Source of the DNA: Anisus vortex
Lineage: Eukaryota > Mollusca > Gastropoda > Planorbidae
DNA: 64,000 nucleotides
Direction: 5' to 3'
Assembly (NCBI GenBank): GCA_949126835.1
Contig: OX421502.1
Location: forward strand, 31,725,227-31,789,226
Below are positions 1 through 9,730 of the stretch, one piece after another. The position numbers and the translations under genes were made by a program. Below the pieces are notes generated by a model. The model worked only from the letters and a program-made list of their open reading frames with translations. It had not been told where the DNA came from and searched no databases. Position 1 is the first letter of the stretch; the number at the start of each line of letters is the position of its first letter.

Positions 1-57
1 GCGTAGAACTCAATAATCATATTTATAGAATGTTAGTTTGTAATATATAAGATAAGA
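1..57 (-). repeat. Dispersed repeat R1, 60-bp end fragment
   Basis: This is a diverged copy of a repeat seen at least eight times in the window. The family reads roughly TTATCTTATATATTACAGAC, then a CTTCTATAAAGAAG palindrome, then TGCGTCCTACGCTCA; here it is on the reverse strand. Other copies start near 1994, 7886, 23287, 24409, 34445, 51692 and 59640. Only two of these (1994 and 59640) extend past about 100 bp. A three-fold 13-bp tandem (TTAGGCATATCTG type) follows at 92-131. Confidence 0.7.
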
Positions 58-402
58 GTATCCCACAGTAGACGCTATGAATGGAATTGTTCTGTTAGGC
101 ATATCTGTTAGGCATATCTGTTAGGCATATCTTTTTGATTCATTGATTTTCTTGTCTAAGAAACAATTCTTCAGGCTTTTGATCAAGCTCCGCCCTCCAC
201 AATTTCTATAATCATGTTGTCAGGTTATATGAAAGGTGTGGTCATGAAATAGAGTCACGTCATGAAGTCGTGAATTTTTAGCTACTAGATTTATAATGAA
301 AAGTAAGTAAAGTAAAGTACACGTCGGTGTCATGCCATATTAATTACACCCTTAGAATCAATACAGACATTTTGTGTATAAATTGTGTTTGGAGTTCCAG
401 GT

Positions 403-591
403 AATGGGCCGTATTGCTGCTGAGAGTTAACACCCTTGCCCCTTATACAAGTCAATCTTATATACCGTAATAAATAATTGTAAAGATTTCTGCTGAGAGT
501 TAACACCCTTGCCCCTTATACAAGTCAATCTTATATACCATAATTGTAAAATGGGCAAGGGTGTTAACTCTCAGCAGCAATACGGCCCATT
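403..591. mobile_element. MITE-like palindromic element with 39-bp inverted ends
   Basis: The element starts AATGGGCCGTATTGCTGC and ends with the exact reverse complement, GCAGCAATACGGCCCATT. The inverted arms continue to about 39 bp through GAGAGTTAACACCCTTGCCC. Between the arms, a stretch of roughly 70 bp beginning CTGCTGAGAGTTAACACC is duplicated in tandem (copies from 418 and from 490). No ORF is present and no clear target duplication can be read. It would form a strong hairpin as single strand. The transposon superfamily is not assigned. Confidence 0.7.
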
Positions 592-609
592 GTGGTCACT
601 ATAAAAAAA

Positions 610-1120
610 AATAACGAATAATTCAACAGAGTTCTTTGGTTAAAAGAACAATACACAGAGGACAAAAAATTAACATAAAAAGAACTTGAATAGAAAAAGA
701 AAAAAATAGAGAAGGAAAGCTATTCACAAAAAAAAAGGAAAGAAAATTGAGAAGAAAAAAGAAAGAAAAGGAAAGAATAAAAGAAAAAACAAGCAGAGAA
801 GAAAAACAGCAAAACGGAAGAATAAAAGAAAGAAAATAAACGAAAGCAATAAATAAAAAGGAATAAATTAAAAGCAAGTATGAAAGAAAGAAATAGAAAT
901 ATATTGAATGAAAAAGTGAATGGTAGAGAAAAGAAAAAAGATAGAGAGAACGCAAAAAGAAAAAATATGAAAGAAAGAAAAGAAAGTCTATAAAAGAAAG
1001 TTTTAAGAAAGGAAAGGGAAAAAAAAAAGAAAAAGTAAGAAATTTATAAAGAAAGAAAAAGAAAGAAACATAGAAAGAATGCTGGGGGGAAAGGAAGAAA
1101 TGAAACAAAGCGAAATGTCA
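610..1120. repeat. Polypurine (A/G) tract, about 500 bp
   Basis: The plus strand is almost only A and G, in runs such as AAAGAAAGAAAAGGAAAG, with few pyrimidines. The minus strand is open for 161 codons but encodes only Phe/Leu/Ser/Tyr, which is the expected by-product of a polypyrimidine strand. No gene is supported here. Tracts of this kind can adopt triplex (H-DNA) structure; that is inference. Confidence 0.8.
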
Positions 1121-1485
1121 GGTTAAATAAAATTGATTTCTCCACGTTTTGGTGACTTGGTCGGGCATTATTATTGGCCAAGCTGGCCACTGGTCAGACG
1201 CAATAAGAAGCAGCGGTCGTCACAGGAGGAACTCGGCATAGCTGATGTGGACACATCTTTAATTGACCGAGAGATCTTAGTCAAGCGTGAGGTTCTTTCC
1301 CGTGGCGAACAAATCTAACTGACGAGGACCCTCTGTGTCGGTGTCCTTCAATTTGGGCAGTTTTGTATTCGTTAGAGGTTTATGGAGGAAAGTGGGTGGG
1401 ATAACAATCAAATAGACAGATAGCCTATATGGCTGAACTAGAAGCTGGCTTAGTAATGTGAAGTGAAGTGTAGTGTGTGTGTGTG
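1121..1485. other. Intergenic, no feature recognised
   Basis: Short open frames of 61-91 codons exist on both strands but show no recognisable domain and no splice context. A (GT)n run lies at 1472-1486. Confidence 0.5.
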
Positions 1486-1790
1486 CAGGGCCGGCTCGTC
1501 CATATAGGCAACCTAGGCGGCCGCCTAGGGCGCAAAATTTGGGAGGGCGCAAAATTGAGGATTTTTTTTTTTGTAATTTGGGTATTTAAAAATATAAACT
1601 AAATTAAAGTTTCGTACTTCTGCGCGCTACTATAAGCAGAGGCAGACGAATTACTAGATAATGAAAGGCGAAGGGTATTTTATTTAAGTTGTCTTAGGAA
1701 ATAGGAAAATATGCCCTAACACTACTCAGTTTCTCCGCGACGAAGGCACTTTAATGAGGGCGCAGAATTTATTTTCGCCTTGTTTTTCGT
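1486..1790. mobile_element. DNA-transposon remnant with CAGGGCCGGC terminus
   Basis: A CAGGGCCGGCTCGTCCAT end is followed by a perfect 18-bp palindrome, CCTAGGCGGCCGCCTAGG, at 1512-1529, and then GGGCGCAAAATTTGGGAGGG. A second GAGGGCGCAGAATTT segment occurs near 1757. This layout is typical of decayed non-autonomous DNA transposons. The second terminus cannot be placed with certainty. Confidence 0.4.
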
Positions 1791-1993
1791 TTAAAACCAT
1801 TGAGCCGTTCCTTTAAGTGTGTGGTATATTTTGTAGTTGAAATGTTTGTAATTTTTTTTTATCTTGGTTTTTAATACAATAACACACATAATATGTACTC
1901 TGCATTGGTGTGTGCAGCCTACACAATTTAGACAGAATAACACATATATAACTAGAAAAGAAACTCCATAATTTTTTTTCACCATCCATGTAG

Positions 1994-2260
1994 AATCTTA
2001 TCTTTATGTTATGTTACTCACGTTCCTTCTATAAAGAACATTTTTGCGTCTTACGCTCAACTGTTGTCTGGGTCTAGTCTTGAATTTCCATCCATTGTTA
2101 AATGTTGTTAAATGATGTTAGATAACTGGATTTTCTGGTTTATTCAGGCAACCCATTTCACGCCCAGATGCCACTTGAGAAAAAATAGTACTTTTATGCA
2201 TTTGTTCTTGCATGTGGCTAAAAAGTGTTTTTTGTTCTTACGTTTATCTGAACACTGTAA
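1994..2260 (+). repeat. Long copy of dispersed repeat R1
   Basis: The copy begins with the TTATCTT...CTTCTATAAAGAAC module and GCGTCTTACGCTCA. It continues through GTCTGGGTCTAGTCTTG, TTTCTGGTTTATTCAGGCAA, CCCATTTCACGCCCAGATGC and TTTATGCATTTGTTCTTGCA. The same order of blocks is seen reversed at 59640-59905, so this is a true multi-block element of about 260 bp and not a chance match. It has no coding capacity; it could be a SINE or MITE. Confidence 0.65.
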
Positions 2261-2349
2261 TAGGTTGTTATTGTATTGTATTTCCAAGTTAGAGTTTAAT
2301 GCTTTGTGTATTATTACTACTTTACTCTTTGCCCTCCTGTCCTCTAGTG

Positions 2350-2532
2350 CAGGGGTCGGCAAACCTTTTGACAATAGTGTGCCAAAGAAGGATTTCTAAT
2401 TCATTCATCGCGCCAACATCCCAAAAGCCATCCTGCTCTCTTCTTGTAGAAGAGACGAATTGTCAAAAATCAAAATTCAAAATCTCTCTGCGTGTCAAGT
2501 CTGGCAAGCGTGCCGTAGGTTGCCGACCCCTG
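2350..2532 (+). mobile_element. hAT-type MITE (CAGGGGTCGGCAAACC family), 183 bp
   Basis: The terminal inverted repeats are CAGGGGTCGGCAA and TTGCCGACCCCTG. The flanking octamers are CTCTAGTG (2342-2349) and CTCTAGTT (2533-2540), an 8-bp target duplication with one mismatch and TA at its centre. It is internally non-coding. A reverse-oriented relative is at 51354-51559, and its subterminal sequence recurs inside the hAT at 52158-53496. Confidence 0.85.
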
Positions 2533-2540
2533 CTCTAGTT

Positions 2541-2848
2541 TTTCTAGATTTAATGATTTAACTATTTGTGTTACACTTGTTTTATTGTGAATATTCGCTA
2601 GTGAAGTACTAGCCCGTGTGGCACGAGCAAGTGACAACAGCATGTAGCTAACGACATCAACGCTTCCATGTAGCACACGACAACCACGGCACCCTATAGC
2701 ACATGGCACCCACGTCACTTTTCTACCGCCTCGGGCGGTCGTTTTTTTTTTTTAATCGCTTTCTACATTTAAATCCAAGGTTTCTCGTTTTACCCCCAGA
2801 GAGCCAACTTCGTGATTATGACCAGTAAAAAAAAAGGCAGTGTAACCC
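2541..2848. other. Intergenic, no feature recognised
   Basis: Unremarkable sequence with a short poly-T run near 2743 and no readable ORF or repeat boundary. Confidence 0.4.
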
Positions 2849-2885
2849 TGAAAGTCGGGGTGCGACTTATGCGCGGGTCAATTCT
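2849..2885 (+). mobile_element. pogo/Tigger-like transposon end, fragment
   Basis: The string AAAGTCGGGGTGCGACTTAT followed by GCGCGGGTCAA resembles the GGGGTGCGTCTTAT-type termini of pogo-group Tc1/mariner elements. A similar but more diverged motif is at about 25212-25245. No transposase is visible. Confidence 0.35.
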
Positions 2886-2954
2886 TTTGTCTTTCCTTTG
2901 TTTCCATTTAAGTTGCGGATTCTAAGACTTGGCAGTCTATATAGGCCTATCATT

Positions 2955-3700
2955 ATACGTTTATACATCATTAGATGTCTATACATCATTAGATGTCTAT
3001 ACATCATTAGATGTCTATACATCATTAGATGTCTATACATCATTAGATGTCTATACATCATTAGATGTCTATACACCATTAGACGTCTATACATTATTAG
3101 GTGTCTATACACCATTAGATGTCTATACATCATTAGATGTCTATACATCATTAGATGTCTATACATCATTAGATGTCTATACACCATTAGATGTCTATAC
3201 ACCATTAGATGTCTATACACCATTAGATGTGTATACACCATTAGGTGTCTATATATCATAAGATGTCTATACACCATTAGATGTCTATATACCATTAGAT
3301 GTCTATACATCATTAGATGTCTATACATCATTAGATGTCTATACACCATTAGATGTCTATACACCATTAGATGTCTGTACACCATTAGATGTCTATACAC
3401 CATTAGATGTCTATACACCATTAGATGTCTATACACCATTAGATGTCTATACACCATTAGATGTCTACACACCATTAGATGTCTACACACCATTAGATGT
3501 CTATACACCATTAGATGTCTATACACCATTAGATGTCTATACATCATTAGATGTCTATACACCATTAGATGTCTATACACCATTAGATGTCTACACACCA
3601 TTAGATGTCTCTACACCATTAGATGTCTATACACCATTAGATGTATGTACACTAATATACGTCTATACACCATTAGATGTCTACACATCATTAGACGTCT
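2955..3700. repeat. 18-bp minisatellite, about 40 copies
   Basis: The unit is ATGTCTATACACCATTAG, with C/T and A/G variants between copies. Because 18 is a multiple of three and most units lack in-frame stops, frames stay open on both strands: about 276 codons of LYTIRC repeats on plus and 244 codons of MVYRHL repeats on minus. These have no initiation or splice context and are not called as genes. Confidence 0.95.
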
Positions 3701-4370
3701 TCCCAGGGTTGGAAATTTAAACTTTTAAGAGTTTTAAACAAAGTTTTTTCATAATACTCATTTTATATTGAAATTGGTTGTTTTTTTTTAATATAGGTTG
3801 AATTATTCTTACCTGTCAAGAAAAGTAATTTGTGTTGTAAGATTTTTAGTCATCGGACTTGGAGGGCGGGAATAAAAGGGCGGGAGCATGGCGAATGGAT
3901 CTTTTCTCTTCTCCTAAACTGACTTTTTGAAAAATAAGCCTTTAAAAAGTAGACTATTTATAGTTCAAAATTACACTACTAAAAACACCAGATGTATAAT
4001 ATTATGCTGTCAATAGTTATAAACAATGCAAACGAATGAACTATAGTGCTGATAAAACAAAGCTCACCACTTCACGGCACACGTTGGGGATTATGTGGCC
4101 TACCCACACACACACACACACACGAAAGCACAAATACTTTAGGCCTATAAGAATATTTATACTGTTAGGGTAAAGATATAAAAAGCCCAATCTGCGTCTT
4201 TGCTAATTATAGATACGAGGATCTGATTAAAGAAACGAAACAAATACTTTGACAATTAGTCATAGGAAAAAATATAGACATTTATTATCTGAACGATTCT
4301 AAAATAAGTTAAGAAATCTACATCACAGGGCTATCATTTAAACAACAAATTCCAGTGTTTCTCAAATTCA
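3701..4370. other. Intergenic AT-rich sequence
   Basis: No gene is seen. The stretch contains a (CA)n run near 4098-4124 and a short G-rich patch near 3860-3890. Confidence 0.5.
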
Positions 4371-4371
4371 G

Positions 4372-4420
4372 GGTCGCGGCCCGGTACCGGGAACAAATGC
4401 AAAATTACCGGGTCGAAAAT
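4372..4420 (+). mobile_element. hAT-like terminus (CAGTGTTTCTCAAA), solo
   Basis: CAGTGTTTCTCAAATTCAGG followed by GTCGCGGCCCGGTACCGGG resembles the terminus of a Charlie/hAT-type element. No matching right end is found nearby. A reverse-oriented relative with GTGGCCCGGTCCGGAG and GGAAACGCTG lies at 58878-58920. Confidence 0.4.
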
Positions 4421-4584
4421 GTCATAATCCACTCGTTGGTCAGATTATTGTAAGGTATTCCTTGTACTAGAGATAGAACCATAACGATATGAAGCGATCC
4501 AAGCGGACACTTTGTGATATGTGAGTCCGATTTCATCTACAGACTTCGAGAAAAGAAGCCACTGAAGCCACTATCTCTCTCTAT

Positions 4585-4599
4585 ATATATATATAAAGG

Positions 4600-4631
<32 letters not shown>

Positions 4632-4645
4632 TAGAGTGTGTGTGT
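4585..4645. repeat. (TA)n and (GT)n microsatellites
   Basis: An alternating TA run occupies about 4583-4628 with a short interruption, followed by a (GT)n run to 4649. Confidence 0.9.
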
Positions 4646-4737
4646 GTGTTCAACCAATCAAATTGGTTAATTGAAAGACACGTGACGTTATTGTCTCATG
4701 TTATACTTGTGCGATCTCACTTCAGACATGCGTGTGT

Positions 4738-4800
4738 CTTCGATAGCTAAGGGGATAACGTATCGGACTGCAATGCGATCGACCCGGGTTCGATTCTCTA
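4738..4800 (+). repeat. tRNA-Cys-like pseudo-tRNA or SINE head
   Basis: ATAGCTAAGGGGATAACG fits a pol III box A and GGGTTCGATTCTC fits box B. Between them, GGACTGCAATGCGAT resembles a Cys anticodon arm with GCA in the loop. The acceptor and T stems do not pair well, so this is a decayed tRNA or the head of a tRNA-derived SINE and not a functional tRNA gene. A pyrimidine/poly-T stretch follows. Confidence 0.5.
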
Positions 4801-5270
4801 GTTAGTCTATACCTTTTTTTCTACAATTTTTTTTTATTTCAATTAATATTATTTTAAAAAAAGATTGTAAATCCACGGGCAACACCGGGCAATTTAGATT
4901 TTTGTTAAATAAAAAGACTTGTCTATTTTTACCCGATTACTATAATTAGGCCTATATTTATTTTAAATTATTTTCCCAAAAATCTTAGTAAAAAATATAT
5001 ATTTTTATTATTAGATTTATAGCTTTCAGACTGTTCATTTTTTTCTACCCGAGCAACGCCGGGCAGTTAAGCTTGTGATTAATAATATAATATTGTATAG
5101 AATTCGTATGGACATTCATATATGTTGTAGGTCAATTAGTCTCCTATATTCCAGAATAGGCGTTAAAAAAAAAATGGGGTCACAAAGCAGAAGTATAAAA
5201 AAAACAACACAACACAGTTCGGGAAACGTTTAAGTGTTGCATAATTTCACTAGACCCCTTCCTTTTAAAG

Positions 5271-5892
5271 CAGCGGTTCCCAACCTGTGAATTGCGACCC
5301 CTTTGGGGGGTCGATCGACCATTTCACAGGGTCGCCTAAGACCATCGGAAAACACATATTTTCGCTGATCTTAGGAACCAAAACACCTACCATATCTGCT
5401 TTCTTTGAGGAAAAGACATTGAACGAGCACAAAAAGATATGGCTACATGATAATATATGTGAACGAATACTTGAACAAGCATGCAGACGAAATTGTATCG
5501 TACTTTCCAGGTACACCCCATTTGATCTAGTCAGAAGCCGTTTTACATTTTTTTAAGTTGAAGACAACACAAGAGGAGTTCATTGAACTTATTAATAGTG
5601 ATGCAATGTGAACTGATTTCAATATAGGCTAATGCTAAGTACTGGATCAAGATTTTTCAATCATGTACTAGATCTAGATTCTATAACCTATTCTGTCTGA
5701 GACTGGGTTGCGCCTTCTTCTTCCAATTCCAACAACTTATCTTTATGAAACAGGGTTTTCCAGCGTGTTAGATATTAAAGTCTAAATACAAAAATAGACT
5801 TTTTGTGTATGATGATCTTTCCTTCTTTTATGGTTTGGAACAGGAGGAACTGTGTTAAGGGGTCGCGGCTTTAGGAATGTTGGGAACCACTG
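5271..5892. mobile_element. hAT (Buster-like) element with decayed transposase, 622 bp
   Basis: The termini are CAGCGGTTCCCAACCTGTG and its inverse, GTTGGGAACCACTG. The flanks are TTTTAAAG (5263-5270) and TTGTAAAG (5893-5900), an 8-bp duplication with one mismatch and TA at positions 4-5. Inside, the plus strand has a frame (5287-5550) containing an ISAFFEEKTLNEHKKIW-like stretch. Near 5700-5800, frameshifted matches to the C-terminal hAT dimerisation region appear (LLLP..TTYL.ETGFSS, IKSKYKNRL). It is a deletion derivative of the same family as 52158-53496 and cannot encode an active enzyme. Confidence 0.85.
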
Positions 5893-5925
5893 TTGTAAAG
5901 TATTCGAGTGCTAGTATATTGTAAA

Positions 5926-5965
5926 TAATAATAATGGTTATTTATATAGCGCTTCTAGCCATGCT
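5926..5965 (-). mobile_element. LINE 3' tail, (ATT)n with TATATAGCGC motif
   Basis: AATAATAATAATGG then TTATTTATATAGCGCTTCTA is the reverse-oriented 3' end of a non-LTR element. The same GCGCTATATAA plus (ATT)n signature ends the LINE at 7954-8347 and occurs alone at 36451, 42298 and 46372. No coding part is attached here. Confidence 0.55.
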
Positions 5966-6028
5966 ATGCAAACCGACAAAGATGGGAAATTTGAGGGAAA
6001 CACAAATGACACAGTCTACTTTTAGTGT

Positions 6029-6440
6029 GTTTTTTGTCATCATACTGTTGGTGGTTTTGTCAATATACTGTTGGTGTTTTTTTGTCACCATACTGTTGTT
6101 AGTTTTTGTCATTAGGCCTATACTGTTGGTGTTTTTGTCACCATACTGTTGTTAGTTTTTGTCATTAGGCCTATACTGTTGGTGTTTTTGTCACCATACT
6201 GTTGTTAGTTTTTGTCATTAGGCCTATACTGTTGGTGTTTTTGTCACCATACTGTTGTTAGTTTTTGTCATTAGGCCTATACTGTTGTTAGTTTTTGTCA
6301 TAATTTTTTTTTGTGGTGTTTTTGTCATAATTTTTTGGGGTGTATTTGTTACCATACTGTTAGTGAGTTTTTTTTGTCATTAGGCCTCTACTGTTGGTGT
6401 TTTTGTCACCATACTGTTGGTGTTTTTGTCACCATAAATT
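6029..6440. repeat. Minisatellite, about 53-bp units
   Basis: The unit alternates GTCACCATACTGTTGTTAG and TTTTTGTCATTAGGCCTATA blocks with CTGTTGGTGTTTTT. There are four to five well-preserved tandem copies, with shorter diverged units at both edges. It is not coding. Confidence 0.9.
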
Positions 6441-6816
6441 TCTCATGCAAAAAGGGGATAGGGTCTATGGTCTGACGGTACGTTACGTCACAAGGTCAAG
6501 GATTTTTTTTGTGAAACAGCGTGACAACAAGTAGTGCACGGGGCAGATGGTAAATAAAAATGTAGCCTAAGCTTCAAGCCTGTCTTCTATGGATGGCTAT
6601 GCACAAATGTATATACTTATTTTCCAGTGCGTACAATGAAAACTGTGTGTTTTTTTTAAAATAGTCTACAAGTTTTTAAGCATTCCTTAGGGGAATGCGA
6701 CCACGCACCTGCAGGTTTTGTTTCACCTTATGAAGCCCCCCCACACACACACACACCTTTCCCCACACGCATTCACACCACTGCCTTAAAACCATATTTT
6801 CTTATAAGTTTTACAG
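6441..6816. other. Intergenic
   Basis: No gene is seen. A (CA)n run lies near 6738-6757. Confidence 0.5.
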
Positions 6817-6958
6817 ACGTTCCTTCTAGATACAAGACTATTACGTTCACTGGGCCCAAAACTCCTGCAGGGCGACAGGGATCGGTCGGTGGCAGGAATA
6901 GAACCCGCCACGTGTCGGGTTGACAGTCCGGTGAAAAAAAACGCAGGACCAGCCGGCC
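6817..6958 (-). mobile_element. tRNA-derived SINE, family B
   Basis: Reverse-strand copy of a family whose sense strand begins GCCGGCTGGTCC and contains CGGACTGTCAA and a box B (GGTTCTATCCC type), then CTGTCGCCCTGCAGGAGTTT and TGGGCCTAGTGGACGTAATA. It is missing a few bases in the A-box region (poly-A interruption near 6934). Other copies are at 18096, 37805 and 46088. Confidence 0.75.
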
Positions 6959-7885
6959 TCACTATCTACATACTATCACTGAAAAAAAAACGATGAAATA
7001 CGCGTACAATGAACTAATCGCTGTCAAAAGTAAGCTTATTTACAATGAAATGAACTAAGAATGAGGAAAAGAAATCCTACACAGATAAACATGAAAATCA
7101 AATGAATAGAAAATAACGCACACACTTATAATCTATATATTTTTCTATATAGTATATAGCGCCTACTTACCTACGCCGAAATAACAAGAGGTTGACACAG
7201 CAAAGAAAGAAATGAGCCTCTGTGTACGTCTCCTTATTTTTATCCCACTGTGTGTTGTTGTTTTTTTCTCTGAGTTATTTTTGTTGCTTTGTTTCGTTCT
7301 TTTTTTCTATTGTGTGTGTGTGTTGTTGTTTTTTATCCCGATGGACGAAATGAAGCAGACGACAGCAGACCTTGTGTTGTTGGTGAAATCCAGGAGACTG
7401 CTGCTCTACCGCCAACGCCCTCCCTTGCATTTGTCACACTCGTTTTTATTTCCGGTTTTCAATTTCAATGTAAGACTATAATGAGACCTAGTCTAGATCT
7501 AGATTATATCTAGACTAGCCTGCATGCTTTTTTTAGATAGTTTTTTTTCATTTGTGTTATACATAGGACCTATAGTGTTTGTAATAGAAGCCGGTGTTCA
7601 CCTTACTTCCTTGGACATTCCGTTATATGTATTTTAATAATTGGAAAGAGGTGTGGCCAGTCACATGTGTCAATATTAGAAAGAACTTTTAAACAGATAA
7701 ATAGTTATGTATGCACACACACATAGGCTAATAGTGAGAGATATATATATAGAGAGAGAAATATAGATTTGCAGACATATAGTTAGGCCTAGACAGATAG
7801 AGAAAGATAAATAAATAGATAGCTAGATAAATAGGCTACAGCGATTGATAGATAGGCCTTGTTAGAAAATATGATATATATACAT
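6959..7885. other. Intergenic AT-rich sequence
   Basis: Short frames at 7212-7513 (Phe/Val/Leu-rich, with poly-T) show no domain. Imperfect GATA/GAGA-type microsatellites lie at about 7735-7855. Confidence 0.45.
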
Positions 7886-7953
7886 GTCTTCTTATCTTAT
7901 CTTATATTACAGTCGCTCCTTCTATAAAGAAGATTTATGCATCCTGCGCTCAT
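7886..7953 (+). repeat. Repeat R1, left half split by a LINE
   Basis: CTTATCTTATATTACAG then CGCTCCTTCTATAAAGAAG and ATCCTGCGCTCAT form the left half of an R1 copy. The right half (CCGTGGTCTGAGTCTAGTCT) resumes at 8348 after a LINE fragment. In the uninterrupted copy at 59.8 kb, CGCTCAT is followed directly by CCGTGGTCTGAG. Confidence 0.7.
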
Positions 7954-8347
7954 ATAAGCTGGCTTCCCTCTGTTATAGGTGCCTGAATAACTGCGCCCCG
8001 GATTATCTTCGCTCTTGTATAGAGCTCTACACCCAGTCCCGCCCACTTCGTTCGGCATCTGACGCGCTTACTCTGCGGATCCCTCGCGTGAGGCTAGTGT
8101 CCGCTGGCGAACGTTCATTTTCCTACGCAGGGCCGTCCGCTTGGAATCACCTCCCACTACAGCTTCGCCAGAGCCCTAGCTATGACACCTTCAGGAGCCG
8201 GCTGAAGACTCACCTATTTCGTCAGCAGAATTAGCGTATTACTACATATTTCGTTGTCTGTCTGTATTCTGTAACTGTCGTCTGCGCATAGAACTGTCAC
8301 CAACGGGATATGCGCTATATAAGCACCGTTATTATTATTATTATTAT
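7954..8347 (+). mobile_element. 5'-truncated non-LTR retrotransposon 3' end
   Basis: The last about 94 codons of a reverse-transcriptase ORF run in one frame to a stop at 8232-8234. They contain the usual C-terminal signature: LCYRCLNNCAPDYL, RIPRVRL, SYAGPSAWNHLPLQLR and FRSRLKTHLF. A short 3' UTR follows with TATGCGCTATATAAGCACC and an (ATT)n tail. This C-terminal pattern is common to CR1/L2/Rex1-group LINEs; the clade is not fixed. The open frame and intact tail suggest a fairly recent insertion. It splits an R1 repeat copy. Confidence 0.8.
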
Positions 8348-8420
8348 CCGTGGTCTGAGTCTAGTCTTGCCTTTTTATAATAGACATAGATATTTCCTTT
8401 TTTCTATGCTCTCTTCAATT
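8348..8420 (+). repeat. Repeat R1, right half after LINE insertion
   Basis: CCGTGGTCTGAGTCTAGTCT then TGCCTTTTTATAATAG continues the R1 copy begun at 7886. Similarity fades after about 8385. Confidence 0.55.
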
Positions 8421-8479
8421 ACATTGTTATCCTATGACCCTAACGTTAAGCGATATATCTTGTCTTGCCCCTGATGACA

Positions 8480-9490
8480 GTTGCCTATTGAATTCTCAGA
8501 GCTTCAGAGCCATGAACGATATAAGGCCTCTCTGGGAAAGTGCCCGGCATTTTCTGAAGGTGTCCTGTATTTTCTGTAATGGAATCTGGCATTCCTGTAT
8601 GTATGGCATGTTGAGCAGAGGACTTGGACTTGCCGAGCTGGACGCTTATCAAATGCAATGATCGGCCTCTTTGGTGTTTTCGTAAGCTGCTGCTCCAACG
8701 TGTATCTTGCTGTGTCAGGGAGAGCAATCGTCAGCCATGCTCTCCCAGTTGTTGGGAGGCCTATTCTCGGGGTTTACTTTGAACCTTATCTTGTTTTCAC
8801 ACCCATGAGTGCTTTAGCTTTAGCTTTAGCTGTTTTATTTCAACGTAAAATAATATTTCATTGGGTAGTTGATCATCTAGCATTCGCAAAACTTGACTCG
8901 CCCACCCGAGTCTTGAGCCTTGCTTAGCATGGCGTGGATAGGGCCTACTAATGACAATGCCAGCTTGTGTGAGCAGTCTTTGTCCTGCACTTTGTTCTGC
9001 CATTTAATTTTTCATCAGTTATGCAGAGCAGATGGAAGTGGCTCACTTTCCTGACATAGCGTATGTACACAGTCCAGATCTAACAGATGTAGAGAGGTTT
9101 GGGACAACGGTCGCAGCGCACACTATGATGCCCTTCCGATCCCAGACGTGTGGCTGGAGTCTTTTCAATGATTCTAATTCTGGCAATGCTGAGTTACCCC
9201 CTCATCTATATGAACTGCCCTTGAGAGAGTGCGGCCGAGGTATATGAACCTGTCCAAATTTAGTGAGCTTTCGACCGTTGACTGTGATGGACTTCTCAGT
9301 ACTGCCACAGCCAGCCGAAGGCTGATGAAGAACTTCCGTCTTTTTTTTCGTGGTGATGTTTGCACATGCCGTGGAGAATAAGTCCGTGCTGTGTTGCATG
9401 CCTGCCTCCGAGGTAGCGTTGAGGGCGCAGTCATCCGCGAACTAAAAGTCCCGAATGATCTCAACATAAGTCTTTGATTCGGCCTAGAAC
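8480..9490 (-). pseudogene. RTE-like LINE reverse transcriptase, decayed 3' half
   Basis: Reading the minus strand from 9490 down, the sequence matches the catalytic and thumb part of EN-RT LINEs. FADDCALNATSEAGMQ (FADD box at 9430-9441) follows a premature stop. After it come MQHSTDLFSTAC, KKTEVLHQP, ITVNGRKL and an IPRPHSL segment. Near 8850-8970 it reads QRLLTQAGI, SRLGWASQVLRMLDDQLPNE (the usual SQLRWAGHVVRMPDDRLPK region). Several stops and frame changes make it non-functional. It lies on the same strand as the endonuclease fragments at 12.5-14.4 kb. Confidence 0.75.
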
Positions 9491-9730
9491 TTTCTCAGGT
9501 CGGTTAGCTTCCAGTTAAAGCGGAATTCGATCTTTACACCCACATACAGTGAATTTATAAACAAATAATCTGTTTACAAAGGAGATTAGAAAAAAGCGAA
9601 CATAACACTTGATAGCGGGTAATTACATTTTATTGTTTTCTTAATCTTGTTTTCTTTCGTTTAGTGTGATTGTCTAGTTTCATGCATGTATTTGTATCAA
9701 TAAAGTTGTGATGGTTTAATTATAGTAATT
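9491..9730. other. Intergenic
   Basis: AT-rich sequence with no recognised feature. Confidence 0.4.

Noticed and set aside
623..1108. 161-codon minus-strand frame
   Set aside because: Phe/Ser/Leu-only product of a polypyrimidine strand; low complexity, no domain.
2955..3700. CRISPR array
   Set aside because: Direct tandem units with no unique spacers, in a eukaryotic context.
2867..3728. Frames of 244-276 codons in the 18-bp repeat
   Set aside because: Open only because the repeat unit is 18 bp; no start or splice context.
4738..4800. Functional tRNA-Cys gene
   Set aside because: Box A, box B and anticodon region resemble tRNA-Cys, but the acceptor and T stems do not pair.
8434..9247. Plus-strand frames of 71-89 codons
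   Set aside because: They lie opposite a LINE RT on the minus strand, which explains the open sequence.
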